Positions 25,168 through 32,848 of a DNA stretch of 39,789 nucleotides are shown here, piece by piece. A program made the translations under genes and the position numbers. The number at the start of each line of letters is the position of its first letter. The stretch's first letter is position 1. The DNA comes from Cyanobacteria bacterium REEB446 (GTDB taxonomy: Bacteria > Cyanobacteriota > Vampirovibrionia > LMEP-6097): NCBI GenBank assembly GCA_018970325.1, contig JAGWWP010000018.1, forward strand, positions 1-39,789, in the 5' to 3' direction. The notes under the pieces are model-generated. The model was not told the origin of the DNA. It made no database searches and worked only from the letters and a program-made list of their open reading frames with translations.

Positions 25168-25704
25168 ATGCTTAATACTCTTGATCAAGAAATTTATACA
25201 CTTTTTGCAGATACTAATGAAAACTCCTTCTCCTCATTCACTCAAGATTCAGCTGGTAATAAAATCGGTTTCCTAAAATTTTCTAACGGCGATAGCTATT
25301 TAATTAGAAAGAATAAAAACCAAAGCTTAAGAGCGATTAAATATTTAGAAGATGGCTCTAAAATAATATTTGTTAAAGAGTCACCTGATGGATTTCCTAG
25401 TAAACATGTTTTTGCGAAAGATAATTCCGAGATGGTTTTTAGATATGACAGTGAATTTAATATCACAGAAATAACCTCTTATAACGCTGACGCTAGTATA
25501 TTTAGAACTTCTAACGATACAGAAGGCTCTATAGTCGAAATCTATGATGAAATTAACCATAATGGCAAAACATTTACTATCAAAAAAGATAAAGAAGTCG
25601 CTTTTATTAATATAGATAGATACGGCAAGATCAAAAAGAAAGGACCAAGCATTTTACTAAGCTATTTAAAAACTAAATTTCAAAAAGAACTGAAATTTAA
25701 TTAA
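25168..25704 (+). CDS. unrecognised 178-residue protein
   Basis: No family is recognised. The product is cytoplasmic by appearance (no signal peptide or membrane helix) and contains short beta-hairpin-like units such as GNKIGFLKFSNGDSYLIR, DGSKIIFVKESPDG and NSEMVFRYDSEFNITEI, reminiscent of the YD/RHS or MORN type of strand-turn-strand repeats but too few to name. Start ATG 25168 has AAAGGA 8 nt upstream. A strong terminator follows the stop by about 20 nt, so it forms a single-gene unit. Confidence 0.7.
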   Translation: MLNTLDQEIYTLFADTNENSFSSFTQDSAGNKIGFLKFSNGDSYLIRKNKNQSLRAIKYLEDGSKIIFVKESPDGFPSKHVFAKDNSEMVFRYDSEFNITEITSYNADASIFRTSNDTEGSIVEIYDEINHNGKTFTIKKDKEVAFINIDRYGKIKKKGPSILLSYLKTKFQKELKFN

Positions 25705-25723
25705 ACAAATTTTCTCTCCGAAA

Positions 25724-25769
25724 CTTAGCAAAAAAAAGAGAAGCGAAAGCTTCTCTTTTTTTTGCTAGG
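25724..25769 (+). terminator. strong bidirectional rho-independent terminator
   Basis: A 19-bp perfect stem: TAGC, eight A, GAGAAGC (25726-25744), loop GAAA, then GCTTCTC, eight T, GCTA (25749-25767), with one more wobble and one more pair at the base. The A/T runs flank the GC-rich tip on both sides, so it works on either strand. It ends the 178-residue gene just before the phosphatase gene. Confidence 0.93.
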
Positions 25770-25779
25770 CTTAAAATAA

Positions 25780-27117
25780 ATGAAGCTTTGGAGTATTTTT
25801 TTACTTAATTTATTTTTCATAGCAGGAATTTCTGTTTCTGCCCGCCCCTTTAAAAATCTCCCGCCTAAAGTTTTAGCTGAACACCGCCAGTTTTCAATCA
25901 TGCAGGGAGTTACAAGTAAAAACTATACCAGCATTAATATTTTAAGAAATAATCGCAAGCAGCCCCAAAATCTAAAAATCAGAATCACGGAAAAGGAATC
26001 AGGCAAAGAATTAGGATCTAAAAATCTATCTATCAAAAAATTTAACATCGCTAATTCAGAACTCTACGAACTTAAAATTAAATTTAGCTCTGCAAAAAAT
26101 TATTTATTATACGTCTCAGACTCTGACAGTGTAGATATTCGCGAATTTAGTAATTATGAACAGCAAAAAGCTAATCTTAAAGTAGCTGTATGTTCCTGTC
26201 TTAATGATAATTATTTTTCTGAACAAATTAAAAGCTGGAACAGTGTATCTAAATTAAGTCCAGATTATATATTTCTTATCGGTGATAATGTCTATGCTGA
26301 CATAGGTGATAAATTAAGTGAGTTAAACGGCTGCAAGCCCGAAAGGCTTTTAAATAGATATATAGAAACCCGCACTCGCTTAGAATTGTTTTATTTGAAA
26401 AAACTCATACCGATTGCCATGATCTGGGATGACCATGATTATGGTAAAAATAATGGCGGCAGTAATTATAAATATAAGCTTGCAAGCAAGAAAATTTTTA
26501 AAGATTTTTCTCTTAATGAAAATCCTGAAGTTAGCGAAGATGGCTTAGGAGCAGGCTTTAAACTTAAACTTACTAATATTAATTTCCTATTTTTAGATGA
26601 CCGCTTTTATCGAGACAAGAAATATCATTTTGGCAAAGAGCAGGAAGAATGGTTATTTAAAAATCTTGAAGCTACTGAGAACGCTAAAAAAGCAGAGATT
26701 ATTGAAAATCCCGAGCCGTCTCAGAGTGTAATAATTTCAGGTGATCAGTTTTTTGGTAAATACCATCCTTTCGAATCTTTTGAAGGCAATCAAGCAGAAA
26801 ATTTTAAAAAATTTATCGAAAAAATCTCTAATTTAAAATCAACCCCATTATTTATTAGCGGGGATAGACATATATCAGAATTACAAAAAATAGATCTTAG
26901 CCCAAATAAAAAAATCTTTGAAATAACTTCTTCGCCGATTCACAGCTCACTTCCGCCTGATTTTACGCTTAAACAGTTCCCAAATCCTCACAGAGTCTGG
27001 GCGGTAGCGAATAAAAATAATTTTTGTGTACTAACTTTTCATGACGGCTTAAGGAATCTAGCAGTGGATTTTTACGATAATCAAGGTATAAATCTTTATT
27101 CAAAAAATCTACTCTAG
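25780..27117 (+). CDS. PhoD-like secreted metallophosphatase
   Basis: The 445-residue protein has a signal peptide (MKLWSIFLLNLFFIAGISVS, cleavage near ARP). A beta-rich N-terminal domain (about 30-125) is followed by a PhoD-type calcineurin-like phosphatase domain: VAVCSCLND, YIFLIGDNVYADIGD, MIWDDHDYGKNNGG (metal-binding DDHDYG), VIISGDQFFG, and LFISGDRHISEL. The PhoD family cleaves phosphomonoesters or diesters outside the cytoplasm using Ca2+/Fe3+. The stretch TENAKKAEIIENPEPSQS (about residues 303-320), in a loop before VIISGDQ, may be a very decayed palindromic-repeat insertion. The gene starts ATG 25780, right after a terminator, and ends directly at the palindromic repeat at 27117-27163. 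Confidence 0.85.
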   Translation: MKLWSIFLLNLFFIAGISVSARPFKNLPPKVLAEHRQFSIMQGVTSKNYTSINILRNNRKQPQNLKIRITEKESGKELGSKNLSIKKFNIANSELYELKIKFSSAKNYLLYVSDSDSVDIREFSNYEQQKANLKVAVCSCLNDNYFSEQIKSWNSVSKLSPDYIFLIGDNVYADIGDKLSELNGCKPERLLNRYIETRTRLELFYLKKLIPIAMIWDDHDYGKNNGGSNYKYKLASKKIFKDFSLNENPEVSEDGLGAGFKLKLTNINFLFLDDRFYRDKKYHFGKEQEEWLFKNLEATENAKKAEIIENPEPSQSVIISGDQFFGKYHPFESFEGNQAENFKKFIEKISNLKSTPLFISGDRHISELQKIDLSPNKKIFEITSSPIHSSLPPDFTLKQFPNPHRVWAVANKNNFCVLTFHDGLRNLAVDFYDNQGINLYSKNLL

Positions 27118-27163
27118 TCATCCGTCCTCCTCAGCCTTAAACTTACACGTTTGCGAGCAGTGC
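27117..27163 (-). repeat. half palindromic repeat (left part) between convergent genes
   Basis: On the minus strand it reads CTGCTCGCAAACGTGTAAGT then TTAAGGCTGAGGAGGACGGA, matching the left third of the complete element with few changes; the right part is absent. It occupies the whole 48-bp spacer between the phosphatase stop (27117) and the convergent stop (27166). Confidence 0.88.
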
Positions 27164-27165
27164 CA

Positions 27166-28269
27166 TTAAGCAGGTGCATGCCGCTCAAGCCCTTTTGAGA
27201 AAAACAACTCAGCGATCAAATTAACTGTTGTCCCAAGCTGATGAACTATGTCTTCTTTCTCTTTATCCTGTATTAAATTAGCACCACAGTCTATAGCAGA
27301 AGCTGCGATATAAGCATTACCAGAAAGATTCATTTCTTTATTATTCTCTAATTTACCTAGAATTATGTCACCACCAATAATTCCTCCAGTTACATGCCTT
27401 AAAATACCAGAAATAACTTTAGCTACTTTATTCTCACCAGCAAGCATCCCACCAAATGTACCAGCAAGAATGGATATAGCACCTGGAACTAAAACTCTTT
27501 CTACATGACCATTTTTAGGAGATAATTTAAGATACCCTATTGGATCATCCAGTATATCCTTAAAAACCACCTTAAAAGCTTTTAGATACTCCTTTACACC
27601 ATGACCGAAACTGCTAAATTTATCTAAACCAGTAGTCGGTTTTAAACCTGGATTAAGCTGATCAAAAGCAGTCTGAAAACCACCAAGCTGTAAAAAATTA
27701 CCAAACTTAGCAAAGACTATCTGAAACACCTTTCCAAAACCAGCAAGAGCAAGCATCGGATCTTTCTCTTCAAAAGCTTGCTGTAAAAGTTTACTAGAAA
27801 AGGCAATAGCTTGAGCTTTAGTCGAAACTAAGGCTATTTTTTCTAAAAGTCCAGAAAAGGCTTTAAACGGTCCTGCAATAGCTGATAACTTAGCAGCTAT
27901 TGAACTTAAATTCAGACCGACTGCCCCCCATGTAACCACCTCCATCATCTTTTCTAGCACTGAGCTAGCAGATTTATGAGAAACTCCATTCTCTGTGCCT
28001 TCCGAATTGTCTGAGTTAACGGTGTCTTTAATCTTGGAATCTGACTCATCTAACGCAAAAGATTCAGGTTCTTTTCCATGGAGACTATCGAGTTCTTCTT
28101 TTTTTGTTGCCTTTTTTGTTGCCGTAGTCTTAGTTTTCGATTCATTATCGACATGGATATTTTCATTATCATCACCTGAATGCTTCGGTGGCTGCGAAGA
28201 ATCAGAACCCGCAGTCTTAACTGCGGGTTTTTCCAAGACAGCTGCTTGGCTATTGACAGAACTAGTCAA
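27166..28269 (-). CDS. unrecognised protein with hydrophobic helical C-terminal domain
   Basis: I do not recognise this family. The 367-residue product has a disordered, Ser/Asp/Glu/Lys-rich N-terminal 110 residues. A long hydrophobic-to-amphipathic helical region follows (MMEVVTWGAVGLNLSSIAAK, GFGKVFQIVFAKFGNFLQLG, VLVPGAISILAGTFGGMLAG, ISGILRHVTGGIIGGDIILG) that could insert in or coat a membrane. The frame opens at TTG 28269; no in-frame ATG occurs before residue about 108, so the start is uncertain. A perfect 10-bp hairpin lies inside its first codons (28206-28229). In look it resembles the N-terminal part of the AAA ATPase at 20564-22723, but relation cannot be shown by eye. Confidence 0.65.
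   Translation of the reverse strand: MTSSVNSQAAVLEKPAVKTAGSDSSQPPKHSGDDNENIHVDNESKTKTTATKKATKKEELDSLHGKEPESFALDESDSKIKDTVNSDNSEGTENGVSHKSASSVLEKMMEVVTWGAVGLNLSSIAAKLSAIAGPFKAFSGLLEKIALVSTKAQAIAFSSKLLQQAFEEKDPMLALAGFGKVFQIVFAKFGNFLQLGGFQTAFDQLNPGLKPTTGLDKFSSFGHGVKEYLKAFKVVFKDILDDPIGYLKLSPKNGHVERVLVPGAISILAGTFGGMLAGENKVAKVISGILRHVTGGIIGGDIILGKLENNKEMNLSGNAYIAASAIDCGANLIQDKEKEDIVHQLGTTVNLIAELFFSKGLERHAPA
28206..28229 (+). terminator. terminator-like hairpin within the start of the minus-strand gene
   Basis: AACCCGCAGT (28206-28215) pairs fully with ACTGCGGGTT (28220-28229), loop CTTA, and the plus strand continues with T for a run of five (28228-28232). It looks like a plus-strand terminator but no plus-strand gene needs it here. 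On the minus strand there is no T-run. Confidence 0.5.
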
Positions 28270-28365
28270 ATGGCACCATTCTATATTTACAGATTAGTGC
28301 AATGATAACATAGTTATTTTTATAAAACCAATCAAAAAAATTAAAATTATTAGAGTTCAATCACA

Positions 28366-28472
28366 TTTTAGGCTTTTCAACAAATCTTGAAACAGTAGCC
28401 TAAAAATAAAAGCAGCCCGAAAATGAAAATTCATTCTCAGACTGCTTTTGGTGTGTGTTTTTGGCGTTTAGG
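28366..28472 (+). promoter_or_regulatory. cluster of hairpins upstream of the subtilase gene
   Basis: TTTTAGGCT (28366-28374) pairs with AGCCTAAAA (28397-28405). Next, AAAAGCAG (28408-28415) pairs with CTGCTTTT (28442-28449), with an inner AATGAA/TTCATT stem. Then TTTAGG (28467-28472) could instead pair with CCTAAA (28399-28404), so the first hairpin has a competing partner. This resembles a terminator or leader with alternative folds. The rest of the 356-bp spacer (28270-28625) is AT-rich with no other signal seen. Confidence 0.45.
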
Positions 28473-28608
28473 AAAATTTTGTTACTAATTATATGCCCAT
28501 TTTTTTGAAATTCTAAGCACTTTATTTAAAGAAAAAAAATAAAAATAAATTCAGCTAAATTTTAATAAAAAAATTAAACTTATTCCTCAAAAAGCCGATA
28601 GATACAGA

Positions 28609-28628
28609 CATATACGGGGGGGTATATG
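28609..28628 (+). promoter_or_regulatory. G-run ribosome site inside a palindrome at the subtilase start
   Basis: CATATAC (28609-28615) pairs with GTATATG (28622-28628) around six G. The G-run (28616-28622) is the only ribosome-site-like sequence, and the ATG (28626-28628) is the end of the second arm, so folding would hide both. Confidence 0.55.
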
Positions 28629-30551
28629 ATTTCAAATAGGTTGTACATATTTATATTAATATTCTCTATTACTAATTTTCCAAGTACCTTATCAGCTAAA
28701 AAAGTAACTCATAAAGAATTTTCTTGTGACGAAAATTCCAAAGAAACAATCGCTGACGGGATTATAGTTAAATTCAAAGATTCTGAACAAATAGCTACAA
28801 ATAATGTTTCAAGTGAAACTTCAATTCACCAGAAGCTTTCAAAGAAAAACAATCTAAAATTCAAGCAAATCCTTTCAGGCAGTGACGCCGAAATTGCGGT
28901 AAAAATCTCAAAGCTACAAGGTAATAAAAAACTTAAAGCCATTGCTAGACTTGAAAAGCTCAAACAAGTTGAAAATGATTATAAACTTAATCAGATTTTC
29001 ACCATACAGGATGATCACAAGCTCACTTGTAAAGAATTAAAAAACATACTGAATGAATATAAAGGCTCAGATGAAATCGACACCATAGAACCGAATTTCA
29101 TTAGAGAAATAATGTCTCCAGTATCTTTAAACCAAGATTTAAGTGGCAGTTATGCTGAAGATCAAGCCGTAAATAAAGCTTGGGGGATAGAACAGATGAG
29201 TGTTAAAGCGGCATGGGAAATCAGCAAAGGAGCTGGAGTGAAAGTTGCCATGATAGATTCAGGAATAGATTATAATCATCCATCACTTTGGGGAAATATT
29301 TGGGTTGATAATCAGAGCGTAAAAGACAATAACTATGATGGTTTTGTTAGTTTAGATGATGCTGACATTAATGCTAATGGAAAAATTGATTCTGATTTTT
29401 ATGGAAACGAAATCCAAACTTCATTTAATGGAAATATTTTTGGTGATTACTATGAAAGCTCTTCTACTGAATCACCCGAAGATGGTTTTGGTCACGGCAG
29501 TCACGTAGCTGGAATTATCGCAGCAAAAAACTCTGATAATGAAGATTTTAACGGTGTAGCTTCAGAAGCTAAATTAATAGCCATTAAAATTTTCGATAAC
29601 CAAGGTAGATTCACTTCAGTAACTGAACTGCTAAGAGGCATAAGGTCATCAATTATAGATGGCGCTAAAGTGATAAACGCTTCTATCGGTGGCAGTTACT
29701 ATTCTAAATTAGAAGAAGACACCTATAAATTAGCAGACTCACTTGGAGTCGTGGTCGTCGCGGCGGCTGGAAATGCTAACTCAAATAACGATTATCAACC
29801 CGTTTATCCAGCTAGCTATGAAACGGTGTTATCCGTAGCTGCGACTGATAAAACAGACTCTATAGCCTCTTTCTCTAATTACGGCGAAAGTGTAGATGTC
29901 TCAGCCCCAGGTAGCCAAATTCCTTCTACTATGAATAATCAAAGCTATTTAGCACAAAGATTACCATTGAATTTTGTGAAAAATATAAGTGAAGAACATG
30001 GCATATGGTTATTAAGTGGTACTTCCATGGCAACACCTCATGTAGCCGGTCTTACAGCTCTAATTCTCAGCAAGAATCCAGAACTTAGTCCAAGTCAAGT
30101 TAGGGAAATAATTAAAAACTCTGCTGATCAAATCTCTGGCGATAAACAAGCCTCATTCGGAAGAGTAAATGCATTAAGTGCTCTAAATTTAGCTGCAAGT
30201 TTCAGTAATGACGCTAATGTAAATCTAAAAGAAGTAGCTAAGTTAATCTTCACGACACGTTCTAGTAGAAATAAAAAATTCTCAGGTAACCTTAGCAAGA
30301 ATTCTCTTATCGGCAGCAATTTAGACGTAAAAGATGAAACTGTTGCACAAGTTCTAAAAGCCATTAATGCTGTAGATATAAATCTGAATGGCATAGTCGG
30401 AACTACTGAGATAGAACGCTTCAAACAAAAACTAAATAGCACAAAACAATACTTTAAAAGATTAGATATCAATGAAGACGGTTCAGTAAACAGTATTGAC
30501 GAAACTTACATTAAATATGTCTATTCTCTTATTGATATAAATCTAGGCTGA
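28626..30551 (+). CDS. secreted subtilisin-like serine protease with dockerin-like C-terminus
   Basis: An S8 family protease of 641 residues. Signal peptide MISNRLYIFILIFSITNFPS (cleavage near LSA) is followed by a propeptide (about 25-160) starting ADGIIVKFKD. The catalytic triad is Asp211 (MIDSGIDYNHP), His290 (GHGSHVAG) and Ser467 (SGTSMATPHVAG), with oxyanion AAAGNANSN. The last 65 residues hold two calcium-loop motifs, DINLNGIVGTTE and DINEDGSVNSID, spaced as in type I dockerin or paired EF-hand modules. The enzyme is probably exported and either calcium-stabilised or anchored through this module. Translation start is discussed under the palindrome entry. Confidence 0.92.
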   Translation: MISNRLYIFILIFSITNFPSTLSAKKVTHKEFSCDENSKETIADGIIVKFKDSEQIATNNVSSETSIHQKLSKKNNLKFKQILSGSDAEIAVKISKLQGNKKLKAIARLEKLKQVENDYKLNQIFTIQDDHKLTCKELKNILNEYKGSDEIDTIEPNFIREIMSPVSLNQDLSGSYAEDQAVNKAWGIEQMSVKAAWEISKGAGVKVAMIDSGIDYNHPSLWGNIWVDNQSVKDNNYDGFVSLDDADINANGKIDSDFYGNEIQTSFNGNIFGDYYESSSTESPEDGFGHGSHVAGIIAAKNSDNEDFNGVASEAKLIAIKIFDNQGRFTSVTELLRGIRSSIIDGAKVINASIGGSYYSKLEEDTYKLADSLGVVVVAAAGNANSNNDYQPVYPASYETVLSVAATDKTDSIASFSNYGESVDVSAPGSQIPSTMNNQSYLAQRLPLNFVKNISEEHGIWLLSGTSMATPHVAGLTALILSKNPELSPSQVREIIKNSADQISGDKQASFGRVNALSALNLAASFSNDANVNLKEVAKLIFTTRSSRNKKFSGNLSKNSLIGSNLDVKDETVAQVLKAINAVDINLNGIVGTTEIERFKQKLNSTKQYFKRLDINEDGSVNSIDETYIKYVYSLIDINLG

Positions 30552-30555
30552 TTTG

Positions 30556-30586
30556 GGCGTGTAGCTGAACGAACAAATTTCACGCC
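30556..30586 (-). repeat. hairpin related to the palindromic repeat, between subtilase and maf
   Basis: GGCGTG (30556-30561) pairs with CACGCC (30581-30586). GGCGTGTAGC.GAAC is shared with the repeat at 31691-31732. It fills the 34-bp spacer between two convergent genes and could act as a transcription stop. Confidence 0.5.
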
Positions 30587-31188
30587 TAATTTAATCTTAT
30601 TAAACCAAGCTCGTAGAGTTTATCTAGGAGCTTTACTATTGGAAGCCCTAAAATAACGTCATGATCACCTTGAACATTAGAAAATAAATGCTTACCATGC
30701 TTTTCAAACATATAACTTCCAGCTGAATTTAAAGGCCTTTCCAGCTCAACATAAGACACGACTTCTTCATCCTTAAGATTTCTCATAGTTAAAAAAGCTT
30801 TACCTGAAAATTCCCAAATACATTCAGCATTGTAATAAATCACGGTAGCACAGTTCTGAGTATGAGTTTTAGAACGAAGCTCTTTTAAATGCTTAATCGC
30901 ATTCTCTTCTGTTAAAGGTTTATCAAAAATTCTACCATCAAGCTCACAAACCTGATCTGCAGCAATAAAAAAAGACTTTTTATCTAAAAGAGAAACTGAT
31001 TTAGCTTTGGCTTTAGCTAAAAACATTGCTGTTTCAGCTGGTGATAAATTAATGCAGAATTCCTTTTTTAAATCATCCTCATCTATCTCTGGTGGAACAA
31101 TATCTAACTCAATACCATGAGTTTTTAAAAGCTCTTTACGAGTCTGGGAGGAGCTCGCAAGGAAAAGATTAGGTGAAATACTGATCAT
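30586..31188 (-). CDS. maf: Maf-family nucleoside triphosphate pyrophosphatase
   Basis: A house-cleaning enzyme that hydrolyses dTTP/UTP or modified nucleotides to monophosphates. The 200-residue protein shows FLASSSQTRKELLKTHGIEL at the N-terminus (the family's SxSxxR loop), IAADQVCELDGRIFDKP (the TVV/ADQ-VV type motif) and the C-terminal NVQGDHDVILGLPI segment matching 'I.G...nv.GLP'. Whether it is the YhdE or the YceF subtype cannot be decided here. ATG 31188; no clear Shine-Dalgarno. Confidence 0.9.
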   Translation of the reverse strand: MISISPNLFLASSSQTRKELLKTHGIELDIVPPEIDEDDLKKEFCINLSPAETAMFLAKAKAKSVSLLDKKSFFIAADQVCELDGRIFDKPLTEENAIKHLKELRSKTHTQNCATVIYYNAECIWEFSGKAFLTMRNLKDEEVVSYVELERPLNSAGSYMFEKHGKHLFSNVQGDHDVILGLPIVKLLDKLYELGLIRLN

Positions 31189-31283
31189 TCAACACATTTC
31201 GCAAAAATTAACACATTATAAAATTTAAATATTTAATAAAGTTAATTCAATATAAGACTCCATCAATGTAATATATACGTTAC

Positions 31284-31323
31284 GGGGAATATCAATATTT
31301 CTGAGCTTCCATTGATATTCCCC
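31284..31323. promoter_or_regulatory. strong 13-bp inverted repeat in the maf/rhodanese divergent spacer
   Basis: GGGGAATATCAAT (31284-31296) pairs without mismatch with ATTGATATTCCCC (31311-31323) around a 14-nt loop. There is no T-run, so it is not a normal terminator. It sits about 21 nt before the rhodanese -10 box (31344-31349), overlapping where a -35 would lie, so an operator is possible. Confidence 0.6.
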
Positions 31324-31356
31324 CCACTAAAAATTCTACGCTATATAATTTAATTA

Positions 31357-31689
31357 ATGTTCAAAGAAATAAAACAAATATCCGTCTCTGATTTAAAACT
31401 ATGGCGTGATGAATCAAAAGATTTCCTACTCATTGATGTCAGAAATCCTGATGAGTATAAATATGCGAATCTAAAGGGCGAGCTAATCCCGATGCAGGAC
31501 ATCCCAGAGAATATTTCTAAAATCCCTAAAGATAGACCAGTGGTATTTCACTGCCACCACGGCAGCAGAAGTAAAAAAGTTATATCTTGGCTGCAAGAGC
31601 AAGCTGATGATTTTGACAAGCTCTATAACCTTGAGGGCGGCATTCATGCTTGGTCTGAAGAGATCGACACTAACGTACCTATGTACTAA
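31357..31689 (+). CDS. single-domain rhodanese-like sulfurtransferase
   Basis: The 110-residue protein is one rhodanese domain: LLIDVRNPDEYKYANLKG (with GELIPM following) and active-site Cys66 in VVFHCHHGSRSKKV. The loop CHHGSR resembles the six-residue loops of GlpE/PspE-type enzymes that transfer sulfane sulfur. No signal peptide, so cytoplasmic. Start ATG 31357 has an exact TATAAT (31344-31349) only 7 nt upstream, so its mRNA is probably leaderless. The gene is convergent with the AI-2E transporter gene, with a palindromic-repeat copy between. Confidence 0.92.
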   Translation: MFKEIKQISVSDLKLWRDESKDFLLIDVRNPDEYKYANLKGELIPMQDIPENISKIPKDRPVVFHCHHGSRSKKVISWLQEQADDFDKLYNLEGGIHAWSEEIDTNVPMY

Positions 31690-31690
31690 T

Positions 31691-31732
31691 GGCGTGTAGC
31701 GGAACTCCATTTTCTGCGTTTTCGTCGTTTTC
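31691..31732 (-). repeat. shortened palindromic repeat filling the rhodanese/transporter spacer
   Basis: On the minus strand GACGAAAACGCAGAAAATGG then AGTTCCGCTACACGCC matches the right end of the element. Its tail is of the same type as the copy at 22772-22815. It spans exactly the spacer between the two convergent stop codons (31689 and 31732). Confidence 0.87.
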
Positions 31733-32835
31733 TAAATTTTCTTAACCTTGAGATGATTAACTTCAAGAAAATATTGAATCGCGGCACCGATTACAGCCAT
31801 TAAAGGCAAAGCAAAAACTATTCCAATAGCCCCGTAAAGCTTAGCTGCAACAAGCAATCCTAGAATAATCGCTAAAGGGTGAAAACCAAGTGCATCTCCC
31901 ATAATACGCGGAGTAACGAAATTATCGCGAATAATCTGTGTGTAGAAAATATAAACACCAAAAGCTATTAAAGCTTTAGTTGGCGTTGTAGCAAAACCAA
32001 TCAAAACAATACATGGAACTATCGCAATCCAAGTTCCAATTACTGGTATAACCTCCAACATTTGGCATAAGCCAAAAACAAGTGCAAACGGTATATTTAG
32101 AACAAAATAAGTACAAGTCATAACGAGTGTAGTTAAAGAAGCTATTTGAAACTGGCCAACAATAAATGCATAAAGGCTTTTATCAATTCTTTGCTTTAAA
32201 TAGAATAAATGATCTTTTAATTTACCAGTAAAAGGCTCTAGAAAGAGGTCCCAGACTCTTTTTCCGTCAACCAGTAAATAAATACTAATTAAGATTGAAA
32301 GCAATGAATAAAGAATTAAAGAAAAAGAATTAGTAATAAAAGAAGTGAACACTGAGCCAAAATCAGCAACCGTCATATTTTCCTTAAGCTGAAGTAAATT
32401 ATTCGCAAAGCTACTTAAATCAAGACTCACAAAACTAATATTAATTTGATGTTGAGCTAAATATAATAAAACAAACTCAATTACTGAATTAATCTTAGGT
32501 AGAAGCTGCGGAAAAACATTTATCAAAGCTTGTGCTTGAACAAATATTACTGGAAAACCATTAATAATTAAAGTGATCAAGAGTCCAATAAAAGTCAAAT
32601 AAATTATGGCAACAGACAAAGCACGAGAGCGTATATAGTGAGTTAGAAAATCTACGGGCTTGGATAATAAGTAATTAATAAGAACACCAATAAAGAAACT
32701 AGCACTAATATCTGAAACTTGAGAAACAGCAGAAAGTACGTTATTTACGATAAAGAAAAATAAAGAAATAACAAAAAGTTGATAAGTTCTTAATTTCCAA
32801 ACAGATAAAATTCTTGATTCATTAGCCACAGTCAT
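31732..32835 (-). CDS. AI-2E family transporter (PerM/YdiK-like)
   Basis: The 367-residue integral membrane protein has paired helices near the N-terminus (LFVISLFFFIVNNVLSAVSQ, then ISASFFIGVLINYLLSKPVD), a soluble helical stretch, then several helices with the family motifs FALVFGLCQMLEVIPVIGTW, PRIMGDALGFHPLAIILGLL and GAIGIVFALPLMAVIGA. Members export small molecules or ions (autoinducer-2, Na+/H+ in some); the substrate here is unknown. The start is ATG 32835. It is divergent from minC with only 19 bp between start codons, and its -10-like box ends 5 nt before the ATG. Confidence 0.93.
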   Translation of the reverse strand: MTVANESRILSVWKLRTYQLFVISLFFFIVNNVLSAVSQVSDISASFFIGVLINYLLSKPVDFLTHYIRSRALSVAIIYLTFIGLLITLIINGFPVIFVQAQALINVFPQLLPKINSVIEFVLLYLAQHQINISFVSLDLSSFANNLLQLKENMTVADFGSVFTSFITNSFSLILYSLLSILISIYLLVDGKRVWDLFLEPFTGKLKDHLFYLKQRIDKSLYAFIVGQFQIASLTTLVMTCTYFVLNIPFALVFGLCQMLEVIPVIGTWIAIVPCIVLIGFATTPTKALIAFGVYIFYTQIIRDNFVTPRIMGDALGFHPLAIILGLLVAAKLYGAIGIVFALPLMAVIGAAIQYFLEVNHLKVKKI

Positions 32836-32840
32836 TTTAA

Positions 32841-32848
32841 ATTATAAT
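32841..32848. promoter_or_regulatory. shared palindromic -10 box for minC and the AI-2E transporter
   Basis: ATTATAAT gives an exact TATAAT on both strands. It ends 6 nt before the minC ATG and 5 nt before the transporter ATG. The 19-bp spacer leaves no room for leaders, so both mRNAs would be leaderless and compete for polymerase. No good -35 is visible in either direction. Confidence 0.5.

Noticed and set aside
26668-26725. ENAKKAEIIENPEPSQS in the phosphatase as a repeat copy
   Set aside because: The frame and peptide are suggestive, but base identity is low and broken; kept only as a remark in the gene entry.
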